In this document: positions 13,265-19,434 of the stretch, one piece after another
Numbering within the stretch: position 1 is the first letter of the stretch
Layout: every line of letters starts with the position of its first letter
Source of the DNA: CALLVY01 sp937899855
Lineage (GTDB): Bacteria > Bacteroidota > Bacteroidia > Chitinophagales > Saprospiraceae
Direction of reading: 5' to 3'
Assembly (NCBI GenBank): GCA_039820405.1
Contig: JBCBQC010000114.1
Location: forward strand, 1 to 19,434
DNA: 19,434 bases
Notes under the pieces: model-generated
What the model saw: only the letters and a program-made list of their open reading frames with translations
What the model was told of the DNA's origin: nothing
The model's database searches: none
Translations under genes and position numbers: made by a program

Positions 13265-14305
13265 ATGAAATACTTTGCGACTTTGTTTTGGCTGGTCCTT
13301 AGTACTACGCTGACACCAGCCCAACCGACTGGGCAAATCTTCGAATTTGAATTTGAGGGTGTCGTACTCAACGGCGTACTGAACTTGCCGCCGGAAGGGC
13401 CGCCCAAGGGGATCGTCGTGCTCGTACACGGTTCGGGAAGTACCAATGCGGTGGCCCAGGATTGGCACGCCGACGTTCGCGCTACGCTGGTGGCGGCGGG
13501 CTACGGAACCTGCATGTGGGATAAAATGGGCTGTGGCCAAAGTGGGGGGACGTTTGATTACAACCAACCCGTGCAGAACAGCGCGGCGGAGGTAATGGCG
13601 GCCATCGATGCCCTGCGTCGGCAAGGGGTCGACGGGTCGGAGGTCATCGGTCTGTGGGGCATCAGTCGGGCGGGCTGGATCAATCCGCTGGTCATTGCGC
13701 AGCGGCCGGACATTGCCTTTTGGATCTCGGTGAGTGGGGTGGATGATAAGGAAAACTTCAAGTACCTCCTGGCGGAAAATTTAAAACTCAATGGACACCC
13801 ACCGGACAGCGTCGACCGGATCGTTGGCGAGTGGGCGGTGGGGGTACGGATTACCCATTCGGGGGGCAGTTTTGAAACCTACCTGGCAGCTACGACCGCG
13901 CTCCGCCAAAATCCATTTTTTCGGCGCTTTACGGGAAACACGGAAATTAGCGAGGCGGGCTACTACGCCTACCAGCAGAAATTTAGCAAGGTAACCCTGG
14001 ATGAGGCGACCGGACTGGAGGTTTGCATTCCAGGTTTTGATAGCCTGCTGGCTCGCATTGACTGCCCCGTTCTAGCCTTCTTTGGGGAGCAGGATAAAAA
14101 TGTGGATTGGACCCAGACCCGCGCCCTGTACGAGCGCTGCCTGGGCGAACGGGCCGACTTGACCGTCCGCTCCTTTCCCGCTTGCAACCACAATATGTTC
14201 CAGTGCGAAACGGGTGGCTTTTACGAACACGAGGACGATCAGCTCCCTTACGTCCGCTGTACGGGTTTTCTCGAAACGATGGCGGACTGGTTGGAGGAGC
14301 GTTGA
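13265..14305 (+). CDS. Secreted alpha/beta hydrolase
   Basis: A 346-residue protein with a signal peptide (1-19, cleavage near TPAQ). The mature part is a full alpha/beta-hydrolase fold: a beta-rich start (FEFEFEGVVLNGVLNLP), the oxyanion-hole motif VLVHGSGST at 52-60, the nucleophile elbow GISRAGW with S134, the acid in FFGEQDKNVDW with D277, and the catalytic His in CNHNMF, H309. A helical lid region lies between about 160 and 250. This is the type annotated as S33 serine-aminopeptidase-like hydrolase or exported esterase. The substrate is unknown. It stands alone, 196 bases after the fusion gene and 214 before the next. Confidence 0.85.
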   Translation: MKYFATLFWLVLSTTLTPAQPTGQIFEFEFEGVVLNGVLNLPPEGPPKGIVVLVHGSGSTNAVAQDWHADVRATLVAAGYGTCMWDKMGCGQSGGTFDYNQPVQNSAAEVMAAIDALRRQGVDGSEVIGLWGISRAGWINPLVIAQRPDIAFWISVSGVDDKENFKYLLAENLKLNGHPPDSVDRIVGEWAVGVRITHSGGSFETYLAATTALRQNPFFRRFTGNTEISEAGYYAYQQKFSKVTLDEATGLEVCIPGFDSLLARIDCPVLAFFGEQDKNVDWTQTRALYERCLGERADLTVRSFPACNHNMFQCETGGFYEHEDDQLPYVRCTGFLETMADWLEER

Positions 14306-14380
14306 GCCCGTCGGCTCGCCACGGATTGTCCCCATTAGCAGTTGGTGGCCCAAAGTGCTCGGGTCCGCCGGGCCCTTGGC

Positions 14381-14412
14381 GCGGCGGGATGAGGGAAGCG
14401 CCGCCGGAATTT
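14381..14412 (+). terminator. Possible terminator after the hydrolase gene
   Basis: GCGGCG (14381-14386) and CGCCGC (14399-14404) form a perfect GC-only 6-bp stem with a 12-base loop. It is followed within four bases by a short T-run (TTTT). It lies 75 bases after the hydrolase stop and upstream of the peroxidase gene. Confidence 0.3.
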
Positions 14413-14519
14413 TGCGCAGCACCCCCCTATAAAAACCAGTTGTGGGTTAGGGAAAAAGCGATTTGCTTCTTTTAAGCTTACGGAAGATACCGCTACCCTT
14501 TAACACAACTGCATTTTTT

Positions 14520-15737
14520 ATGACTCGACCAACAGTAATCCTCTTGGCCCTGGCCCTCCTGTGGTCCGCTTGCGATCGCGAAACGGATTTGGAGGAAACG
14601 CCGGAGCAAATTCCCGCGGACACCAGCACTTTTTCCGCTGCCGATTTGCAAATCCTCACGCCAGTGCTCGACCTCAAAGCGCTGCCCTTCAACTACACCG
14701 ATACGCGCCTGCCGCCGCATTACCAGTCGGCCGAGGCCTACGACGCGGACAATACGCCCGAGGACAATCCGATTACCAACATGGGCGCCACCCTAGGACG
14801 GGTGCTGTTTTACGATCCGCAGTTGTCGCAAAACAACCGCATTTCCTGTGCGTCCTGCCATGAGCAAGGGGCCGCCTTTTCGGACCCGCGCCGGTTTAGC
14901 GTGGGCCTGAATGGGGAACGGACCAAGCGCAATTCCATGACGCTGATCAACAGCCGCTACTACGAGAACGGTCACTTTTTTTGGGACGAGCGAGCCGCCA
15001 CTCTCGAAGCGCAGGTCTTGCTGCCGATTCAGGACCACATCGAAATGGGGATGACCCTGGAGGATTTGGTGGCCAAATTGCAGCCCCTGGATTATTACCA
15101 GGTGCTGTTTACCAAGGCCTTTGGCAGTGAGGAGGTGACGGCGGAGCGCATCGCCCGGGCGCTGGCGCAGTTTACGCGTTCGATCGTCTCGGTCAATTCC
15201 AAATTCGATCGGGGCTTTGTGGCGGCGGGCCTACCCGAGGACGAAGAGGAGATGCCCAATTTCCCCAACTTTACGGACCAGGAAAATTTGGGGCTGGATG
15301 TTTTTTACCGCGGGCGCAATGGTGCCACTTGTCTGTACTGTCACGGCAATCCCCAGCACGTCAACGATGAGGCCAAGAACAATGGGCTGGCCTTGGCGTA
15401 CACCGATCAGGGCAAGGGAGCCTTTACCGGTCGGGCTGCGGATCGTGGCCTCTTCAAGGTGCCTACCCTGCGAAACATTGCGGTGACCGGTCCCTACATG
15501 CACGATGGGCGTTTTGCGACTTTGATGGAGGTGGTCAATCACTACAGCGATGGGGTGGCGGATCATCCCAATTTGCATTTTCGCTTAGAGACCCTCGACG
15601 ACGGCCAGGCGGGGGAGGCGGAGGTACTGCGGCTCGATCTGAGCCAGGCGGAGAAGGAGGCCCTGGTGGCTTTTTTACATACGCTGACCGACGAGGAGGT
15701 CTTGGTGGACGAGAAATACAGCGATCCTTTCAAATAA
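14520..15737 (+). CDS. Di-haem cytochrome c peroxidase / MauG-family lipoprotein
   Basis: A 405-residue protein. Its signal peptide ends in the lipobox WSAC (lipidated Cys at 18), followed by a Thr/Glu/Pro-rich linker. Two c-type haem sites are visible, CASCH at 110-114 and CLYCH at 271-275, in the two-domain layout of bacterial di-haem peroxidases. Other family signatures include LGRVLFYDPQLSQNNRISC before the first haem and FKVPTLRNIAVTGPYMHDGRFATLMEVVNHY at about 312-342, with M327 as possible distal ligand in that segment. The family reduces hydrogen peroxide using electrons from periplasmic donors, or (MauG) oxidises protein residues. The frame is open to 14463, but only the ATG at 14520 gives a correct lipoprotein signal. 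Confidence 0.92.
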   Translation: MTRPTVILLALALLWSACDRETDLEETPEQIPADTSTFSAADLQILTPVLDLKALPFNYTDTRLPPHYQSAEAYDADNTPEDNPITNMGATLGRVLFYDPQLSQNNRISCASCHEQGAAFSDPRRFSVGLNGERTKRNSMTLINSRYYENGHFFWDERAATLEAQVLLPIQDHIEMGMTLEDLVAKLQPLDYYQVLFTKAFGSEEVTAERIARALAQFTRSIVSVNSKFDRGFVAAGLPEDEEEMPNFPNFTDQENLGLDVFYRGRNGATCLYCHGNPQHVNDEAKNNGLALAYTDQGKGAFTGRAADRGLFKVPTLRNIAVTGPYMHDGRFATLMEVVNHYSDGVADHPNLHFRLETLDDGQAGEAEVLRLDLSQAEKEALVAFLHTLTDEEVLVDEKYSDPFK

Positions 15738-15851
15738 GGAGAGGCGCGGTGGAAGGGTTTTAGAAACCTGACTTATTGGCGGTTGACGACTTGAGAATGG
15801 CCTTGAAGAAGGGTGAGTTAAAAGTAAAGTAATAAACCAAACCCTTCTACG

Positions 15852-16083
15852 ATGCAAAAATTAACCTTAACCTTATTGTTATTAGCCGGTTTGACCGGAA
15901 TTATGCTGGCCCAAAAAGAGGCCAACCACTGGTATTTTGGTACCGGAGCGGGCCTAGACTTTTCCAGCGGTATCCGTGGCGGATTCCCTGCTCGTTGGTT
16001 GCGCCGTCACCCAACACGCCAACGGCACCGATTACTGGTTGGTGCTCCGGAGCGATCAAAACGCTGGGAAAAGTGTTTCCTAA
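15852..16083 (+). pseudogene. Remnant of a surface protein gene with internal deletion and frameshift
   Basis: It begins with a good signal peptide (MQKLTLTLLLLAGLTGIMLAQ) and the start typical of large T9SS surface proteins of this phylum, KEANHWYFGTGAGLDFSSG. After this the frame turns into arginine-rich nonsense. In the +1-shifted frame (codons from 16003) the sequence reads AVTQHANGTDYWLVLRSD before a stop at 16081-16083. The piece HANGTDYW is a known motif of the same protein type, located further downstream in intact members. So the two halves were once one gene, joined by a deletion of unknown size that also broke the frame. The rest of the protein and its sorting domain are missing. 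Confidence 0.65.
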
Positions 16084-16110
16084 GCAACACCAAAAAAGCT
16101 ACCCACAGAT

Positions 16111-16632
16111 ATGATTTCTGATGTATACTGGATCAACGAAGCCGCGAGCGGCGAAAAACAACTCGGTATCATGGCCCGGCCCCGGGGCAACGATTGGCTG
16201 GACGATGAGATCAAGGGGCTGATGATCCGATCCGTCGATTGTTTGGTCTCCCTCTTGGAAACATCCGAAGCTTGGGACTTGGGACTCGAAGGGGAAGCCG
16301 AGGCTTGTCAAAATTGGGGGATGGAATTTATCAACTATCCCATCCCGGATGTGCACCCTCCCGGTGAGGAAGCGTCCTTCCTCCAGTTGGTGGCCCGGCT
16401 CGCCGAGTTGGTCCGGCAGGGCAAAAAAGTCGTGATTCACTGTCGGATGGGCATTGGTCGGTCTTCTACTTTGGCGGCGGCGGTATTGATCAACTTGGGA
16501 ATGCCCAGCGAGCAGATTTTTGAGGTCATCGGAAAATACCGCCGGGTCAAGGTCCCCGATACGCCCACCCAGGCCGATTGGATCCAGTCGCGCGCCGAGC
16601 GGATTCGCGACGCAAAGTGGGAGCGAAGCTAG
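16111..16632 (+). CDS. Tyrosine / dual-specificity protein phosphatase
   Basis: A 173-residue cytoplasmic protein with the cysteine-phosphatase signature HCRMGIGRSS (110-119): nucleophile C111, phosphate-binding R117 and the following Ser118. The likely general acid is D80 in YPIPDVHPP, at the expected distance upstream. The N-terminus has the MISDVYWI and GIMARPRG strand-loop pattern seen in the CDKN3-like and DSP-like bacterial proteins. The length fits a single catalytic domain. It would hydrolyse phosphotyrosine or related phosphoesters; the substrate is unknown. It lies directly after the pseudogene and 47 bases before the next gene. Confidence 0.87.
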   Translation: MISDVYWINEAASGEKQLGIMARPRGNDWLDDEIKGLMIRSVDCLVSLLETSEAWDLGLEGEAEACQNWGMEFINYPIPDVHPPGEEASFLQLVARLAELVRQGKKVVIHCRMGIGRSSTLAAAVLINLGMPSEQIFEVIGKYRRVKVPDTPTQADWIQSRAERIRDAKWERS

Positions 16633-16679
16633 CGGGAATAGCTTTTAATATTTATCTTGAGGGATTCAAAAATTTGCCT

Positions 16680-17138
16680 ATGACGACCCCACTAAAGTTG
16701 GGAGGACTACTGCTGTTTTGGCTTTGCTCCCTTTCCCTGTCCGCCCAAACCGAGAACACCCCCTCCGAATTGGCCCAGATCACGGCCACCCTGATGGACT
16801 ACATCGAGGGAACGGCCAATGGCGAACCCGACCGGCTGCGTCGGGCCTTCCACCCCGATTTTAACCTCTACACTGTCACCGAAGCCGATAGCCTGCGCGT
16901 ACGCTCCGGCGAAAAGTACATCGCCAATGTCGAGGAAGGCAAGAAGGCCAACCGTATCGGCCGGATCATCTCCATCGACTACGAAAAAGACGCGGCCATC
17001 GCCAAGGCCGAAATCGTCATTCCCAATTGGCGGATTTTTACCGATTATTTTCTACTGCTCAGATACGAGGGCTCCTGGAAAATCGTCCACAAGAGCTATA
17101 CCTGGCGCCCTTATCCCCAGCCCGAGCAAAAGGATTAG
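16680..17138 (+). CDS. Secreted NTF2-like (SnoaL/DUF4440-type) protein
   Basis: A 152-residue protein with a signal peptide (1-23, ending SLSAQ). It is followed by a cone-shaped NTF2-like domain: an initial helix (ELAQITATLMDYIEGTANG), the R-x-A-F-H-P-D-F turn, then strands with AIAKAEIVIPNWRIFTDYFLLLRYEGSWKI and a final YTWRP. This is the pattern of 'putative lumazine-binding' or 'nuclear transport factor 2 family' exported proteins, whose ligand is generally unknown. The frame is open to 16578, but the ATG at 16680 starts a proper signal peptide. The following lipoprotein starts three bases after its stop, so they form an operon. Confidence 0.8.
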   Translation: MTTPLKLGGLLLFWLCSLSLSAQTENTPSELAQITATLMDYIEGTANGEPDRLRRAFHPDFNLYTVTEADSLRVRSGEKYIANVEEGKKANRIGRIISIDYEKDAAIAKAEIVIPNWRIFTDYFLLLRYEGSWKIVHKSYTWRPYPQPEQKD

Positions 17139-17141
17139 GGG

Positions 17142-18098
17142 ATGCAGTGCCTATTGCGTTGGTGGGGAATTTTAGTCCCCCTTTTGCTGCTGCTGACCAG
17201 TGCCTGTACGCGTAAGGAAAGGATCCAATTGGAGACGACCGCCCTCAAAGTGACGGCTCCCCCCAATACCCTGCGCATAGCGGACAACTTTTACGCGGAC
17301 CAAACCGAGGTCACCAATCGGGCCTACCGGGAGTACCTGTCCTGGCTAGCCCGGGTGTACGGCAAGACCTCCGCGCGGTACCGCCAAGCCCGACCGGATA
17401 CCAGCGTGTTGGCGGAAGAGGTTTACTTGGGAGAACCCTACCGGGGCAGTTATTTTTCCCATCCCGCTTACGACCACCATCCGATCGTTGGACTTACCGG
17501 GGCGCAAGCCCGCGCCTATTCGATCTGGCGTACGGATCGGGTGGCGGAACAAATCCTTCTGGAGGCTGGCTGGATTCGGTCCGCAGGCACTTTGGATTCC
17601 AATCGCGTATTTACCCGCGAGCGTTACCTCCGGGGCGGCTACGACTGGATCATTCGGCACCAAGCACTGGCTTTGCCCAGCTATGCCATCCCAACGGTGG
17701 CGGAGTGGGAGCAACTGGCCGGTCGGGACAGCGGCTGGCGCTACGGGACGGACAGTTTGTCGCGGTACAATCGCAAAATACAGCGGTGGCGCGGTTGTCT
17801 GTACCATCTGGGAGAGGGAATCTACAGTAGGGGGACGAAGGGCAATCCGGGCTTGGAGTGGATGCCCAGTCGGGTGGACCTGCTCTCGAAAAACGTCTAC
17901 GGACTGCACGGTGTCATTGGAAACGTCGCGGAGCTGGTGGCGGGGGGAGCGGTCGTCAAAGGGGGGAGTTGGCGGCAGGCGCTCGCGGTGGTCGACATCC
18001 CGAGGAACGATGCCTTCGTGAAACCAACGTTTTGGATTGGCTTTCGCAACGTCTGTCGCTGGGAATGGGTCCAGCCTCGCGTTGCGCCATCCGATTAA
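17142..18098 (+). CDS. Formylglycine-generating-enzyme-like (SUMF1-fold) lipoprotein
   Basis: A 318-residue protein with a lipobox TSAC (lipidated Cys at 22) and a FGE/sulfatase-modifying-factor fold. Visible landmarks are YADQTEVTNRAYREYL (51-66), HPIVGLTGAQARAYSIWR (113-130), IPTVAEWEQLAGR (183-195), NVYGLHGVIGNVAELV (251-266), VKGGSW (272-277) and IGFRNVCRW (299-307). The usual 'GFRC' is replaced by GFRN followed by VC, so the catalytic cysteine pair of true FGEs is not evident. In Bacteroidota the gliding/T9SS proteins GldJ and GldK are non-catalytic members of this fold, so a structural envelope role is likelier than sulfatase maturation. Three bases separate it from the NTF2-like gene. 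Confidence 0.8.
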   Translation: MQCLLRWWGILVPLLLLLTSACTRKERIQLETTALKVTAPPNTLRIADNFYADQTEVTNRAYREYLSWLARVYGKTSARYRQARPDTSVLAEEVYLGEPYRGSYFSHPAYDHHPIVGLTGAQARAYSIWRTDRVAEQILLEAGWIRSAGTLDSNRVFTRERYLRGGYDWIIRHQALALPSYAIPTVAEWEQLAGRDSGWRYGTDSLSRYNRKIQRWRGCLYHLGEGIYSRGTKGNPGLEWMPSRVDLLSKNVYGLHGVIGNVAELVAGGAVVKGGSWRQALAVVDIPRNDAFVKPTFWIGFRNVCRWEWVQPRVAPSD

Positions 18099-18112
18099 GG
18101 TCGCCCCCGACC
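18099..18112. terminator. Small hairpin between convergent genes
   Basis: GGTCG (18099-18103) and CGACC (18108-18112) form a perfect 5-bp stem with a CCCC loop immediately after the stop of the FGE-like gene. It lies between convergent genes and could act on either strand. No T-run is present. Confidence 0.25.
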
Positions 18113-18163
18113 ATTCCTCCCCCTAATCCTGCCATTCAGCCATTCAACGGCCGCTCCTCTCCA

Positions 18164-19434
18164 TCAATGGACCAGTAGCAAATCCCCACCCTGGATTTCC
18201 ACTCGTCCATCCCGGTATTCCACCTCGACGAAGTACACGTAAACACCCGGATTGACAAATTCTTCCCGGTGCCGACCATCCCAGCCCTGTCGCCAATCAT
18301 TGGCCAGCACATCGTTTTCGGCAAAGAGGGTGGCGCCCCACCGATCAAAGACCTTAAACTGTTTGATCCGCTTGACATCCGCACTGGCGTAGATCGTAAA
18401 GTAATCATTGATGCCGTCCCCGTTGGGAGAGAATACGTTGGGGACAAACACCTGCTCCGTCCGGTCCACGAAGATGGTGATTTGGTCCGTGAGCCAGCAG
18501 CCATTGTCATCCATCAGGGAGAGGACGTAGGTCGTTTCTTCCCGGGGTTGTGCGATGGCGGGCAGACAATCTACACAACTTAAGCTTTCCTGGAAATCCC
18601 AATGGACGCTATCCACCAAGGCATTCGTGAGCGGGGAAAGGTGAACGGTATCGCCAAAGTCAATCGACCGATCTCTACCCAAATTTAAAAACAGCGCGGG
18701 CGCTTCCGCAATGATCACTTCGACAAGCGATTCACAACCATCCACGTCTTGGATGGTCAGCCAGTGGATGCCCGGCGCCAGGTTTTCGAAGCGGTTGGTG
18801 GAGTGGAAATCCCCAGAGTTGAGGGCGTAGAGATAAGGGCCATTACCCCCCATCACCGCGTCGATAACCAGACTACCGTCCGCTTGTCCCGTACAGCTTT
18901 CCCCATTGATGCTTAGTGTGGGCGAGAGGTCGACTACGGGAATACTGATGGAAATCTCCGCTGAATCTGCACAACCCGTCGATTGATCGGTGACGATCAG
19001 TTGGTAAACGCCTTCGGCAAATATTTCCTGCGATAGCTCATTGCCCAAACTGCCACCTTGGAAAAGCCACTCGTAGACAATACCCACCCCGATGGAAGAG
19101 CCAATCCCTTCCAGTACCAACCCCGATTCCAGACTCTGACAATTCAAGCTGCCGATCGGATCTTGAATGGCAGCGACCACCTCGCACAGGATTCCTTGGC
19201 AGGGGGTACAGACGGAACCGTCACAGTCCAAAATGCGCTGCTCATCATTGATGGTATTGGGGTCGCCATCGTCACAGGGAATGCTACTGCTGCTTCCGTT
19301 GCTACAGTCGGTGGGTATTCCGGCGCAGGGGATACAGATGGAGCCGTCGCAATCTAAGAGGTGCTGCTCGTCATTGATGGTACAGGGGTCGCCATCGTCA
19401 CAGGGGGTGCTGCTGCTGCTTCCGTTACTACAGT
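18164..19434 (-). CDS. T9SS type B surface protein (gliding-motility-associated C-terminal domain), N-terminus outside window
   Basis: The frame is open to the right edge, so about 422 C-terminal residues of a longer protein are visible. From the right edge inward, the first part is cysteine-rich 42-residue repeats containing PCDDGDP[CN]TINDEQ, LDCDGS, C-x-PC-x-G and a CSNGSSSS linker. Next come Ig/PKD-like and SprB-like beta modules (LSINGESCTGQADGSLVID ... GPYLYALNSG ... LAPGIHWLTIQDVDGC). Last comes a gliding-motility-associated, T9SS type B sorting domain: VFVPNVFSPNGDGINDYF, then KVFDRWGATLF, GWDGR and GVYVYFVEV. Such proteins are exported through the T9SS and attached to the cell surface or released. 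A TTG near 19231 is not needed as a start because the frame continues upstream with the same repeats. Confidence 0.88.
   Translation of the reverse strand, partial: CSNGSSSSTPCDDGDPCTINDEQHLLDCDGSICIPCAGIPTDCSNGSSSSIPCDDGDPNTINDEQRILDCDGSVCTPCQGILCEVVAAIQDPIGSLNCQSLESGLVLEGIGSSIGVGIVYEWLFQGGSLGNELSQEIFAEGVYQLIVTDQSTGCADSAEISISIPVVDLSPTLSINGESCTGQADGSLVIDAVMGGNGPYLYALNSGDFHSTNRFENLAPGIHWLTIQDVDGCESLVEVIIAEAPALFLNLGRDRSIDFGDTVHLSPLTNALVDSVHWDFQESLSCVDCLPAIAQPREETTYVLSLMDDNGCWLTDQITIFVDRTEQVFVPNVFSPNGDGINDYFTIYASADVKRIKQFKVFDRWGATLFAENDVLANDWRQGWDGRHREEFVNPGVYVYFVEVEYRDGRVEIQGGDLLLVH
19241..19434. repeat. 126-bp tandem repeat inside the T9SS type B gene
   Basis: The 68 bases from 19367 to the right edge match 19241-19308 with about seven mismatches, at a period of exactly 126 bases (42 codons). 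A further partial, more diverged copy of the CDGS-C-PC part is at about 19199-19242. On the minus strand the unit encodes a Cys-rich DDGDP module with a poly-Ser linker. The array continues out of the window. Confidence 0.8.

Noticed and set aside
12496..13446. 316-residue minus-strand frame across the methyltransferase region
   Set aside because: Long antisense frames are common in GC-rich genes; the opposite strand has full methyltransferase and hydrolase motifs, and this frame has none.
16003..16121. Second half of the 89-residue frame from 15852 as a real small protein
   Set aside because: After residue ~40 it is arginine-rich nonsense, while the neighbouring frame encodes a recognisable surface-protein motif, so it is treated as a pseudogene.
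17346..17909. 187-residue minus-strand frame opposite the FGE-like gene
   Set aside because: Antisense shadow with Pro/Arg-rich composition and no motif.
19241..19434. CRISPR-like repeat array at the right edge
   Set aside because: The repeat is 126 bp with no unique spacers, stays in frame, and encodes protein modules.

Overview
The window looks like chromosomal DNA of a Bacteroidota bacterium, probably a Saprospiria or Lewinella-like marine member. Three features support this. Two large secreted proteins carry type IX secretion system (T9SS) C-terminal signals, one of type A (3418-5910) and one of type B, the gliding-motility-associated domain (18164-19434, partial). SprB-type repeats, DUF6090-like single-pass proteins and a GldJ/GldK-like lipoprotein are typical of the phylum. 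The best promoter before a gene also fits the Bacteroidetes -33 TTTG / -7 TAnnTTTG pattern. No rRNA, tRNA, CRISPR array, transposase or integrase was seen.

Left part (1-3256): the tail of an unknown gene, then two DUF6090-like membrane proteins (609 and 2720) on either side of a YdeI/OmpD-associated-like protein (1375) and an exported DinB-fold protein (2118). Middle (3323-9219): a good promoter followed by six tightly packed same-strand genes, all apparently exported. They are a cysteine-rich SprB-repeat T9SS protein, three small lipoproteins that look like diverged paralogues, a secreted transglutaminase-fold protein with a visible Cys-His-Asp set, and a small secreted protein. I read this as one cell-surface operon whose joint function I cannot name.

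Next (9220-11850): an AT-rich block of unknown genes. A single-pass membrane protein (9546) converges on a minus-strand two-gene operon made of a soluble alpha/beta protein (11747-11106) and a multi-pass membrane protein (11064-10243). The operon has an almost textbook sigma-70-like promoter overlapped by a perfect 13-base dyad. Divergent from it is the most striking gene of the window (11983-13068): a MetR/LysR-type helix-turn-helix with its linker helix, fused in one frame to a complete class I SAM-dependent methyltransferase in place of the usual LysR effector-binding domain. Base composition changes sharply here, from AT-rich to very GC-rich.

Right part (13265-18098): GC-rich genes for a secreted alpha/beta hydrolase, a di-haem cytochrome c peroxidase/MauG-family lipoprotein, the decayed remnant of a surface protein (15852-16083), a dual-specificity/tyrosine phosphatase, a secreted NTF2-like protein and a formylglycine-generating-enzyme-like lipoprotein. 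The window ends inside a minus-strand T9SS type B surface protein whose visible upstream part is a 126-bp tandem repeat encoding cysteine-rich 42-residue units.
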